Assembly: GCA_041635755.1 (NCBI GenBank)
Contig: JBFKUL010000129.1
Coordinates: forward strand, 1-7,827
DNA: 7,827 nucleotides
Direction: 5' to 3'
Source of the DNA: JBFKUL01 sp041635755
GTDB taxonomy: Bacteria > Pseudomonadota > Gammaproteobacteria > Burkholderiales > SG8-39
Shown one piece after another: positions 1-6,256 of the stretch; the stretch's first letter is position 1, and each line of letters begins with the position of its first letter. The position numbers and the translations under genes are program-made. The notes beneath the pieces were generated by a model. It saw only the letters and a program-made list of their open reading frames with translations, ran no database searches and had not been told where the DNA came from.

Positions 1-1
1 A

Positions 2-94
2 GCTCGCCGCGAGCAGTCCAACAAGCCCGCCTTCGAGGGAAAGAAGAGTGTCCAATATGCTACGCTTTGCGCCCCTGTGCGGAGGCGAAGTTGA
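2..94 (+). CDS. C-terminal end of an unidentified upstream gene (5' truncated)
   Basis: Frame 2 is open from the left edge to a TGA at 92-94 and encodes about 30 residues, beginning ARREQSNKPAFEGKK and ending in a basic tail (VRRRS). The TGA overlaps the TTG start of ilvA (91-93), an arrangement typical of translationally coupled genes. The GGAGG that serves ilvA lies inside this reading frame. I do not recognise the protein from so short a tail. Frame 1 is also open here, in frame with ilvA, so the reality of this gene rests on the stop/start overlap and ordinary-looking composition. Confidence 0.45.
   Translation, partial: ARREQSNKPAFEGKKSVQYATLCAPVRRRS
81..85 (+). promoter_or_regulatory. 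Shine-Dalgarno GGAGG that sets the ilvA start
   Basis: GGAGG at 81-85 lies 5 nt before TTG at 91. This favours the 91 start over the in-frame TTG at 67, which has no comparable site upstream and would add only eight residues of uncharacteristic sequence. There is no in-frame ATG near the conserved N-terminus. Confidence 0.75.
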
Positions 95-1629
95 AACGCA
101 ACGATTATCTCGAGCGCATTCTGCGCGCGCGCGTCTACGACGTCGCGATCCAGTCGCCGCTCGAGCGCGCGCCGGGATTGTCCAAGCGCCTCGGCAACGC
201 GTTGCTGCTCAAGCGCGAGGACCTGCAGCCGATATTCTCGTTCAAGCTGCGCGGCGCGTACAACAAGATGGCGAGCCTGCCCGCGTCGAGGCGCCGCAAG
301 GGCGTGATCGCGGCGAGCGCCGGCAACCACGCGCAGGGCGTGGCGCTCGCGGCGCAGAAACTGCGCTGCCCGGCGCTCATCGTCATGCCGGTCACGACAC
401 CGCGCATCAAGGTCAACGCGGTGGCGGCGCGCGGCGCCGAGGTGGTGCTGCACGGCGATTCCTACGCCGAAGCTTATGCGCGCGCCAAGTCGCTCGCGCG
501 GCGGCGCAGGCTGACCTTCGTGCACCCGTACGACGATCCGGATGTGATCGCGGGGCAGGGCACGGTCGGCATGGAGATCCTGCGCCAGCACCCCGGCCCC
601 ATCGACGCGATCTTCGTCGCCGTGGGCGGCGGCGGCTTCATCTCGGGCATTGCCGCCTACGTGAAGCGCCTGCGTCCGGCGATCAAGGTCATCGGTGTCG
701 AGCCGGTCGACGCCGATGCGATGGCGCGCTCGCTCAAGGCCGGACGGCGGGTGAAGCTCGAGAACGTCGGGCTGTTTGCCGATGGCGTCGCAGTGAAAGA
801 GGTGGGAAAGGAAACGTTCCGCCTGTGCCGCCAGTTCGTCGACGGCGTAGTGCGCGTCGACACCGACGAGATGTGCGCCGCGATCAAGGACGTCTTCGAG
901 GACACGCGCGTGGTGCTCGAGCCCGCGGGCGCGCTCGCCATCGCCGGCGCCAAGGCCTGGGTGGAGAAAAGCCGCGCGCGCGGCAAGACGCTCGTCGCGG
1001 TCGCGGGTGGCGCCAACACCAATTTCGACCGCCTGCGCTTCATCGCCGAGCAGGCCGAGCTCGGCGAGCATCGCGAGGCGATCCTCGCGGTCACCATTCC
1101 GGAGCGGCCCGGGAGCTTCAAGAAGTTTTGTACCACGCTCGGCGCGAGGGACATCACCGAGTTCAACTACCGCATCGCCGACTCGAAGGACGCGCACATC
1201 TTCGTCGGCATTGAGGTGGCCAACCGCGCCGACTGCGCCCGCATCGTTAAAAACCTCGAGCGCCACGGCCTCGCGACGCTCGATCTCACCGACAATGACA
1301 TGGCCAAGCTGCACCTGCGCCACATGGTCGGCGGGCGCGCGCCCTGGTCGGGCGATCGTCGCGCCACGCGCGCGGCGAACGAGCTCCTGTATCGCTTCGA
1401 GTTTCCGGAGCGACGCGGCGCGCTGATGAAGTTCCTGTCCAACCTGCGCAGCGACTGGAACATCAGCCTGTTCCACTACCGCAACCATGGCGCCGACTAC
1501 GGCCGGGTGCTGGTCGGCGTGCAGGTGCCCAAGGACGAGATGAGCCAGTTCCGGCGCTTTCTCGATCGGCTCGGCTATCCGTGCGCCGACGAAAGCCGCA
1601 ACCCCGCCTACCGCATGTTCCTGGTCTGA
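91..1629 (+). CDS. ilvA: Threonine ammonia-lyase (threonine dehydratase), biosynthetic
   Basis: This cytoplasmic PLP enzyme deaminates L-threonine to 2-oxobutanoate, the committed step of isoleucine synthesis. The product is 512 aa, close to the E. coli enzyme (about 514). The PLP lysine is K52 in SFKLRGA. The asparagine loop SAGNHAQG is at 76-83, and the glycine-rich phosphate-binding loop GGGG is at 179-182. Two ACT-like regulatory modules follow, at about 328-400 (beginning EAILAVTIPERPGSF) and 430-505 (NELLYRFEFPERRGAL). The double module marks the biosynthetic, isoleucine-feedback-regulated form rather than the short catabolic one. The start is TTG with GGAGG 5 nt upstream, overlapping the stop of the preceding frame. 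The next gene begins 5 bp after the stop, so ilvA sits in an operon. No attenuator or T-box-like leader is visible; ilvA appears to be an internal cistron. Confidence 0.95.
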   Translation: MKRNDYLERILRARVYDVAIQSPLERAPGLSKRLGNALLLKREDLQPIFSFKLRGAYNKMASLPASRRRKGVIAASAGNHAQGVALAAQKLRCPALIVMPVTTPRIKVNAVAARGAEVVLHGDSYAEAYARAKSLARRRRLTFVHPYDDPDVIAGQGTVGMEILRQHPGPIDAIFVAVGGGGFISGIAAYVKRLRPAIKVIGVEPVDADAMARSLKAGRRVKLENVGLFADGVAVKEVGKETFRLCRQFVDGVVRVDTDEMCAAIKDVFEDTRVVLEPAGALAIAGAKAWVEKSRARGKTLVAVAGGANTNFDRLRFIAEQAELGEHREAILAVTIPERPGSFKKFCTTLGARDITEFNYRIADSKDAHIFVGIEVANRADCARIVKNLERHGLATLDLTDNDMAKLHLRHMVGGRAPWSGDRRATRAANELLYRFEFPERRGALMKFLSNLRSDWNISLFHYRNHGADYGRVLVGVQVPKDEMSQFRRFLDRLGYPCADESRNPAYRMFLV

Positions 1630-1634
1630 GCCTG

Positions 1635-2723
1635 ATGGCGCGCGTCGTCTCGATCGACTCGGGCTGCTACCGCGTGCCGCTGCCAGTGGTGCTTTCGGAC
1701 AGCACCCACGGCGAGATGAGTGACTTCGAGCTGGTAACCGCCCGCGTGCGCGACGCCGAAGGGATGGAGGGGCTCGGCTATACCTATTCGGTGCACGCCG
1801 GAGGTCTGGCGATCCATGCGCTGATCGAGCGCTACCTCGCGCCGCGGCTCCTCGGGGAGGACGCGGCAAGGATCGAGATGCTCTGGCAAGCGATGTCGCG
1901 GCTCCTGCATTGGGGGCGCGGCGGCTACGCGGCGATGGCAATCTCGGCGCTCGACATTGCGCTTTGGGACCTGGCTGCCAAGCGCGCAAAGGCGCCGCTG
2001 TGGCGCCACCTCGGCGGCTACGATCCCGCGGTGCCCTGCTACGCCGGCGGGATCGACCTGCAGTTTCCCATCGAGCGCTTGCTCACGCAGTCGGACGCGT
2101 TCCAGGCGCAGGGCTTTCGCGCCATCAAGATGAAGGTCGGGCGGGGCCAGCTCGCCGAGGATGTCGAGCGGGTGCGCGCCATGCGCCGGCATTTGGGCGA
2201 GGCGTTTCCGCTCATGGCGGATGCCAACATGCGCTGGTCGGTAGATGAGGCGGTGCGCGCGGCGCGCGCGCTGGCCGACACCGGTCTGGTGTGGCTCGAG
2301 GAGCCGACGGCACCGGAAGACGTCGAAGGCCAGGCGCGCATTCTGCGCGAAGGCGGGCTGCCGATCGCGGCAGGCGAGAACCTGCGCTCGCTCCACGAGT
2401 TCAAGCAGCTGATCGCCGCCGCCGCGGTGAGCTTTCCGGAGCCCGACGTCGCCAATTGCGGCGGGGTCACGGTGTTCATGAAGATCTGCCGACTCGCCGA
2501 GGCCTACCACCTGCCGGTGACTTCGCACGGCGTGCACGATCTGACGGTGCACCTGCTCGCTGCGGCGCCGAACCGCGCCTACCTCGAAGTGCACGGCTTC
2601 GGGCTCGAGCGTTTCATGGCCGAGCCGATGCGCATCGTCGAGGGCTGCGCGATCGCGCCCGAGCGGCCCGGGCATGGCGTGGTGCTCGATTTCGAGCGAC
2701 TCGAGGCGCATCGGGCGAGCTAG
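1635..2723 (+). CDS. Enolase-superfamily enzyme, mandelate racemase subgroup, substrate unknown
   Basis: The product is 362 aa, with an N-terminal capping domain (about 1-125) and a C-terminal (beta/alpha)7-beta barrel. All mandelate-racemase-type catalytic positions are present: K165-x-K167 (IKMKVG), Mg2+ ligands D196 (ADAN), E222 (WLEEP) and E248 (AGEN), the D271-H298 dyad (EPDVAN and TSHG) and E318 (YLEVH). These are each one residue beyond the textbook mandelate racemase numbering (164/166, 195, 221, 247, 270, 297, 317). The family abstracts a proton alpha to a carboxylate. With Lys and His bases on opposite faces, members are racemases or acid-sugar dehydratases. The substrate cannot be read from sequence; dehydratase and racemase are both open. 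ATG 1635 was chosen because it lies 5 bp after ilvA and begins the conserved ARVVSIDSG strand. A longer start at 1581 would overlap ilvA by 49 bp. The Shine-Dalgarno is weak, suggesting coupling to ilvA. Confidence 0.88.
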   Translation: MARVVSIDSGCYRVPLPVVLSDSTHGEMSDFELVTARVRDAEGMEGLGYTYSVHAGGLAIHALIERYLAPRLLGEDAARIEMLWQAMSRLLHWGRGGYAAMAISALDIALWDLAAKRAKAPLWRHLGGYDPAVPCYAGGIDLQFPIERLLTQSDAFQAQGFRAIKMKVGRGQLAEDVERVRAMRRHLGEAFPLMADANMRWSVDEAVRAARALADTGLVWLEEPTAPEDVEGQARILREGGLPIAAGENLRSLHEFKQLIAAAAVSFPEPDVANCGGVTVFMKICRLAEAYHLPVTSHGVHDLTVHLLAAAPNRAYLEVHGFGLERFMAEPMRIVEGCAIAPERPGHGVVLDFERLEAHRAS

Positions 2724-2725
2724 CC

Positions 2726-3388
2726 ATGTCGGTCAAAACCCTGTTCCTGCCGGAGCGGCTGCATGATTACCTGCTCGAATGCACGCTGCGCGAGACGCCG
2801 GTGCAGCGCGCGCTGCGCGCCGCGACAAAGAAGGTGCCGCGCTCGGGCATGCAGATTTCGCCCGAGCAGGGCAGCCTGCTGCAGCTGCTGGTGCGGCTCA
2901 CCGGTGCGCGCCGCTGTCTCGAGATCGGCACCTACACCGGCTACAGCGCGCTCGCGATCGCGCTGGCCCTGCCGGCGGACGGCACCCTCCTGTGCTGCGA
3001 CGTCAGCGAGGAATGGACCGCGATCGCGCGACGCTACTGGAAGCGGGCGAGAATCGAACGCAAGATCGAGCTGCGGCTTGCGCCGGCGCTGATGACGCTC
3101 GACGCGCTTCTCGCCAGGGGGAGCACCGGGCGCTTCGACTTCGCTTTTGTCGACGCCGACAAGAAGAATTACCGGAATTATTTCGAGCGCTGCCTGAAGC
3201 TCGTGCGCCGCGGCGGTCTGATCGCGGTCGACAACACCCTGTGGGGCGGTCGCGTGGCCGATCGCAGCGCCAGGGACGAAGACACGCGCGCGATTCGCGC
3301 CTTCAACCGCCGACTTGCGCGCGACCCGCGCATCGCGATGGCGATGGTGCCCATAGGCGACGGCCTGACGCTGGCGATGAGGCTGTAG
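2726..3388 (+). CDS. SAM-dependent O-methyltransferase, CCoAOMT/COMT-like (family 3)
   Basis: This is a 220-aa class I methyltransferase of the small metal-dependent catechol/caffeoyl-CoA type. The SAM loop is CLEIGTYTGYSAL (about 64-76), and D92 in the CCDVSEEW strand is the likely ribose-binding acid. FVDADKKNY (141-149) supplies metal ligand D143. D169-N170 in AVDNTLWGG completes the divalent-metal site. An N-terminal helix with the typical RETPVQRALR sequence precedes the Rossmann core. The family usually methylates a catechol-like hydroxyl, but the natural substrate of most bacterial members is unknown. It starts 2 bp after the mandelate-racemase-type gene and has only a poor ribosome-binding site (GGGCGAG), so it is probably co-transcribed and coupled. 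It is the last + strand gene before a convergent gene 25 bp away. Alternative specificities within the family cannot be excluded. Confidence 0.9.
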   Translation: MSVKTLFLPERLHDYLLECTLRETPVQRALRAATKKVPRSGMQISPEQGSLLQLLVRLTGARRCLEIGTYTGYSALAIALALPADGTLLCCDVSEEWTAIARRYWKRARIERKIELRLAPALMTLDALLARGSTGRFDFAFVDADKKNYRNYFERCLKLVRRGGLIAVDNTLWGGRVADRSARDEDTRAIRAFNRRLARDPRIAMAMVPIGDGLTLAMRL

Positions 3389-3413
3389 CGCGCAGCGGCG
3401 GGATCGGCGCCGT

Positions 3414-4109
3414 CTATTCGGGCTTTTCGCCGAAGTAGTTCGGCGCAACCTCCGCCGCGTAGCACACCGGCGAAGCCAGGCTGCTCGCGGCACCCGCGGG
3501 CGGTGCGCCGAGAAACGCCAGTCCCTCGGGGTCTCGACGGTAGATCCCACGCTCGGTCACCAGCCAGTCGACCGGCACATCCCAGCGCTGCGGGTGGATC
3601 GTCTCCAGGCGCGCCATTTCGTAGGTGACGCCGATCACCAGCGGTTTCTTCGGCGCCGCGGCAAGGGTGCGGTCGAAGAAGCCGCCGCCGTAGCCCAGGC
3701 GATAGCCTTGCATGTCCCAGCCGTTCATCGGCAGAAGCACCGCGTCGGGGACGACTTCCGGCGAGTCGATCGGGTAGGGAATGTCGAGCGGGCCACGTTC
3801 CAGCTTAGTCCCAGGGTGCCATTCGCGAAACACCAGTGGGCGGCCCGGAGCGACCACCACCGGCAGCGCGGTGAGCGCGCCCTTGTCGCGCAGGCGGCGC
3901 GCAAGAGGGCGCGCATCGAATTCATTGCGGATCGGCCAGCACAAGGCGAGCGTCGCGCCCGCCAGGCCCGGGAAGGCGCGCTCGATAAAAGCGTCAATTT
4001 TCGTGTGCAAGGCGTCGAGCGCCTCCGCCGCAAGCGAAAGCCGTGCGCGCACTAGGCGTTCGCGCGCCTCGCGTCGCCAGGATCGCAGTGCGTGAGGCTC
4101 CATTCGCAT
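3414..4109 (-). CDS. ygfA: 5-formyltetrahydrofolate cyclo-ligase (5,10-methenyltetrahydrofolate synthetase)
   Basis: This enzyme converts 5-formyl-THF to 5,10-methenyl-THF with ATP, recycling a stored and inhibitory folate. The 231-aa product has a basic N-terminal helix (SWRREARERLVRAR), the NEFDARPLARRL segment (about 62-73) and the signature GYRLGYGGGFFDR (135-147), which forms the nucleotide/phosphate-binding loop. The conserved late motif RWDVPVDWLVTERG is at 175-188. About 40 residues follow the usual end of the family (E. coli YgfA is about 182 aa); this tail is Ala/Pro-rich and contains SPVCYAAEV. The start at 4109 has GGAG 6 nt upstream. Two other in-frame ATGs lie nearby (4130 and 4103); 4130 would overlap slt. 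The gene is divergent from slt with only 14 bp between starts, and convergent with the O-methyltransferase gene. In some proteobacteria this gene follows the 6S RNA gene, but there is no room for that here. Confidence 0.92.
   Translation of the reverse strand: MRMEPHALRSWRREARERLVRARLSLAAEALDALHTKIDAFIERAFPGLAGATLALCWPIRNEFDARPLARRLRDKGALTALPVVVAPGRPLVFREWHPGTKLERGPLDIPYPIDSPEVVPDAVLLPMNGWDMQGYRLGYGGGFFDRTLAAAPKKPLVIGVTYEMARLETIHPQRWDVPVDWLVTERGIYRRDPEGLAFLGAPPAGAASSLASPVCYAAEVAPNYFGEKPE
3428..3445. other. Perfect hairpin at the convergent gene junction, possible weak terminator
   Basis: CGCCGAA (3428-3434) and TTCGGCG (3439-3445) form a perfect 7-bp stem around a 4-nt GTAG loop. It lies in the final codons of the minus-strand cyclo-ligase gene, about 40 bp downstream of the O-methyltransferase stop. 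On the + strand it is preceded by TTTT rather than followed by a U-tract, and on the minus strand it is followed by AAAAG. It is therefore not a canonical intrinsic terminator. It is the only clear stem near the junction where both transcripts must end. Confidence 0.3.
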
Positions 4110-4117
4110 GCTATTCT
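4109..4117 (+). promoter_or_regulatory. Possible extended -10 element for slt
   Basis: TGCTATTCT at 4109-4117 has the TGn extension and matches TATAAT at four of six positions. Transcription from it would begin about 7 nt on, at or next to the A of the slt ATG (4124), which would give a nearly leaderless mRNA. No good -35 hexamer is visible at the expected distance. The element overlaps the cyclo-ligase ribosome-binding site on the other strand. The call rests on the motif alone. Confidence 0.25.
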
Positions 4118-4119
4118 CC
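4116..4119 (-). promoter_or_regulatory. Shine-Dalgarno GGAG deciding the cyclo-ligase start
   Basis: On the minus strand GGAG (4119-4116) stands 6 nt before ATG at 4109. It would be 12 nt from the next in-frame ATG at 4103 and lies inside the reading frame of the ATG at 4130. It therefore supports 4109. Confidence 0.6.
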
Positions 4120-4123
4120 GCGC

Positions 4124-6076
4124 ATGTCATTCGGGCGATTCCGTCATCTTACTGCCGTGATCGGCGCGATGTGCGCGTTGCTCGCCGCGCCGGCGCACGC
4201 GAGTTCCGCGCCGGACACCGCTCTGCTTGCCGCGCACGATGCGTTCCGCGCCGGCGACGCGCTCAAGCTCGCCAAACTCACCGAGCGGCTGCGTGGCCAC
4301 GTGCTCGAGCCGTACGCCGAGTATTGGCTGTTGACGCTGCGCCTGGAAGACACGCCGGCCGCCGAAGTGAGCGCGTTCCTCGCGCGGCATGCCGGCACCG
4401 TGTACGCCGAACTCCTGCGCGCCGACTGGCTGCGCGTGCTCGGCAAGCGCGCGGACTGGGCGCGCTTCGAGCGCGAGCTCGCGTCGCTGGCGGTCGACGA
4501 TCTGGAGATCCGTTGCTATACCTGGGCCTCGCGTCTTGCGCACGGCGACCATTTCGCCGCCGAGGAAGCAATGCAGATGTGGCGCGAGCCGAAGGACCTG
4601 CCCGCGGGCTGCGTCAAGCTCGAGGAAAAACTCGTCGCGGAGGGCAAGCTCGACGCGACCGCCATCTGGGAGCGGGTGCGCGTGCTGTTCCAGAATGGGC
4701 AGATTACGGCGGCCAAGCGCGTGCTGGGCCACCTCCGGCGCAAGGACTCGCCCGACGAGCATCTGCTGACGCAGGCGGTGATCCGGCCGGAGCGGCTGCT
4801 GCGAGGCTCGATGGCGAAGATCGACACGCGGCCCGAACGGGAGGTGATGGTGCTCGCGACGATCCGGCTTTCGCGCAACGATCCGCGCGCCGCGGCCCAG
4901 GCCCTCGAGGGCGCGCTCGGCGAGAAACTTTCGGCCGAGGACCGCGAGGCGCTGTGGGGCTGGCTCGGCTACCAGGCGGCGTTGCGGCATCTGCCCGAGG
5001 CGCTCGATTGGTACGCGCGCGCCGGTGCAGCAGCGATGGACGATGAGCTGCTGGCGTGGAAGACGCGCGCCGCGCTGCGCCGCGGCAACTGGCAGATCGT
5101 GCGTGAAGCGATCGATGCGATGACCGCCGCCGCGCGCCGCGACCCGGCCTGGAGCTACTGGTACGGTCGGGCGCTTGCAGCGCAGGGCAACAAGGAGGGC
5201 GCACGCGCCTATTACACGCGCATCGGCGGGCGTACCGACTTCTACGGGTTGCTCGCCGGCGAGGAGCTCGGCTACGTCGCCGCCATGCCGGAGAAGGTCA
5301 GCCGCGCGACCGAGGACGAGGTTGCGGCCGCGGAGCGCGAACCGGGCATCGCCCGTGCGCTCGCGCTCTACCGGCTCGAGATGCGTACCGAGGCGACGCG
5401 CGAGTGGATCTTTACCGCGCGCAAGATGAGCGACCGGCAGTTGCTCGCCGCGTCCGAGGTCGCGCGCCGTGCGGAGATCTTCGACCGCGCCATCGGCACG
5501 GCGAACCTGACGCAGCAGGAGCACAACTTCGAGCTGCGCTACCTCGCGCCCTATCGCGAGGTGTTCAGCGAGTACGCGCAGCAGCACGGCCTCGACGAGG
5601 CGTGGGTGCTGGGACTGGTGCGCCAGGAGAGCCGCTTCATTACCGACGCGCGCTCCTCGGCGGGCGCCCAGGGTCTGATGCAGCTGATGCCCGCCACGGC
5701 GCGCTGGGTGGCGCGCCAGGTCGGCTTCAAGGAGTTCCAACCGCGGCGCGTGAACGAAGTGCCGACCAATGTCCGCCTCGGTACCGGCTACATGAAGCTC
5801 GTGCTCGAGAGCCTCGGCCACCCGGTACTCGCCTCGGCCGCCTACAACGCCGGGCCGAATCGCGCGCGCCGCTGGCGCGACGACAAGGCGCTCGAGGGCG
5901 CAATCTACGCCGAGACCATTCCGTTCAACGAGACGCGCGACTACGTGAAGAAAGTAATGGCCAACACCGTGTTCTACGCGGCGATCCTGCAGGATCGCGT
6001 CGCGCCGCTCACCGCGCGCCTCGGCACGGTACCGGGCAAGACGGGCGAGGAGCCCGACAGGGACGACATTCAGTAG
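4124..6076 (+). CDS. slt: Soluble lytic murein transglycosylase (Slt70-like)
   Basis: This periplasmic muramidase cleaves the MurNAc-GlcNAc bond of peptidoglycan and forms 1,6-anhydro-MurNAc ends; it acts in wall turnover. The product is 650 aa (E. coli Slt is about 645). Residues 1-27 are a Sec signal peptide: a basic MSFGRFRH start, a hydrophobic core, and AHA before the probable cleavage site. Residues about 30-465 are helical repeats corresponding to the doughnut-shaped U and L domains. The catalytic SLT domain occupies about 475-630. E502 in VRQESRF is the catalytic acid, followed by AQGLMQLMPATA (515-526), SAAYNAGPNRARRW (571-584) and ETIPFNETRDYVKKVM (597-612). ATG 4124 was chosen because it places the signal peptide at the N-terminus; an upstream in-frame start at 4043 would bury it and overlap the divergent gene. 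No Shine-Dalgarno is evident. Confidence 0.95.
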   Translation: MSFGRFRHLTAVIGAMCALLAAPAHASSAPDTALLAAHDAFRAGDALKLAKLTERLRGHVLEPYAEYWLLTLRLEDTPAAEVSAFLARHAGTVYAELLRADWLRVLGKRADWARFERELASLAVDDLEIRCYTWASRLAHGDHFAAEEAMQMWREPKDLPAGCVKLEEKLVAEGKLDATAIWERVRVLFQNGQITAAKRVLGHLRRKDSPDEHLLTQAVIRPERLLRGSMAKIDTRPEREVMVLATIRLSRNDPRAAAQALEGALGEKLSAEDREALWGWLGYQAALRHLPEALDWYARAGAAAMDDELLAWKTRAALRRGNWQIVREAIDAMTAAARRDPAWSYWYGRALAAQGNKEGARAYYTRIGGRTDFYGLLAGEELGYVAAMPEKVSRATEDEVAAAEREPGIARALALYRLEMRTEATREWIFTARKMSDRQLLAASEVARRAEIFDRAIGTANLTQQEHNFELRYLAPYREVFSEYAQQHGLDEAWVLGLVRQESRFITDARSSAGAQGLMQLMPATARWVARQVGFKEFQPRRVNEVPTNVRLGTGYMKLVLESLGHPVLASAAYNAGPNRARRWRDDKALEGAIYAETIPFNETRDYVKKVMANTVFYAAILQDRVAPLTARLGTVPGKTGEEPDRDDIQ

Positions 6077-6084
6077 GCGAGCCC

Positions 6085-6093
6085 TGCGATAAT
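6085..6093 (+). promoter_or_regulatory. Candidate extended -10 promoter for the SDR-GST genes
   Basis: TGCGATAAT at 6085-6093 begins 9 nt after the slt stop. It combines a TGn extension with GATAAT, a five-of-six match to the -10 consensus. A poor -35 candidate (CGACAT, 6064-6069) lies 18 nt upstream in the last slt codons. The box is embedded in a short inverted repeat (GCGATAATCGC). Transcripts from here would carry the truncated gene copy and the hairpin before reaching the intact SDR start. Confidence 0.4.
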
Positions 6094-6137
6094 CGCGGCT
6101 CGGCGGCCCCGCGCCGCAGCGCCCGCGACGTCGTCGC

Positions 6138-6180
6138 ATGAGCTACTCGAACATCCTCGTTGTTGGCGGCAGCGGTTTTA
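6138..6180 (+). repeat. 43-bp direct repeat, copy 1 (truncated gene start)
   Basis: It is 41/43 identical to 6257-6299; the mismatches are A6141 against G6260 and A6171 against G6290. The match begins exactly at ATG and ends at GGTTTTA. The sequences immediately upstream of the two copies do not align. Confidence 0.95.
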
Positions 6181-6209
6181 GTTCCGGCGTAACCTGCGTC
6201 GCAGGTTAG
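6138..6209 (+). pseudogene. Truncated duplicate of the SDR gene start (23-codon remnant ORF)
   Basis: ATG 6138 opens a 23-codon frame ending at TAG 6207-6209. Its first 14 codons read MSYSNILVVGGSGF, matching the intact gene's MGYSNILVVGGGGF with only S2/G2 and S12/G12 differences. Homology then stops abruptly: where the real gene continues IGRHLVAAL, this copy runs into the palindrome (SSGVTCVAG, stop). The Rossmann glycine motif is cut before its last glycine, so no folded product is expected. The frame differs from that of the intact gene (offset 119 bp), so no read-through fusion is possible. No Shine-Dalgarno precedes it. Confidence 0.7.
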
Positions 6210-6224
6210 CCTACTCTGAAACCG
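6172..6224. repeat. REP-like imperfect palindrome (strong hairpin)
   Basis: The core TAACCTGCG (6190-6198) and CGCAGGTTA (6200-6208) are perfectly complementary around one base. GGC (6186-6188) and GCC (6209-6211) extend the stem past a one-base bulge. Outer arms GCGGTTT (6172-6178) and AAACCGC (6218-6224) also pair; the left outer arm is the end of the truncated gene copy. Read on the minus strand the core is preceded by GTAG (6214-6211), the head typical of REP elements mobilised by RAYT (REP-associated Y1-type) transposases. No U-tract follows on the + strand, so it is not a standard terminator. Only one copy exists in the window, so dispersal in the genome is unproven. Confidence 0.6.
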
Positions 6225-6256
6225 CGACGACGCGAGCATCACGCGAGCTGGACCGG

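Noticed and set aside
48..1214. 388-aa + strand frame overlapping ilvA, starting ATG 48
   Set aside because: It is a frame-shifted shadow of ilvA with an Arg/Ala/Gly-rich translation and no recognisable motif.
1581..1634. Longer N-terminus for the mandelate-racemase-type protein
   Set aside because: It would overlap ilvA by 49 bp and add a basic, unconserved segment; catalytic residue spacing fits the 1635 start.
3405..3412. CGGCGCCG palindrome between the convergent genes, as a terminator
   Set aside because: It has no loop and no U-tract; such self-complementary GC octamers are common in this sequence.
4110..4123. 6S RNA (ssrS) next to the cyclo-ligase gene, as in E. coli
   Set aside because: The gaps on either side of the gene are 14 and 25 bp, far too small for a ~180-nt RNA.
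4127..6139. 670-aa open frame on the minus strand opposite slt, and similar long antisense frames at 1608-2711 and 2720-3550
   Set aside because: They lie opposite well-supported genes. Their arginine/histidine/alanine-rich, low-diversity translations are typical of shadow frames in high-GC DNA with G/C third positions, and no family motif is visible.
6186..6214. Integron attC site or intrinsic terminator as the identity of the hairpin
   Set aside because: The arms do not give the paired RYYYAAC/GTTRRRY attC cores in the right arrangement, and there is no integrase gene or cassette structure. No U-tract follows the stem on the + strand.
6225..6256. ACGCGAG repeated twice 11 bp apart, as an operator
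   Set aside because: A short GC-rich direct repeat is expected by chance at this composition, and no regulator gene or second site supports it.
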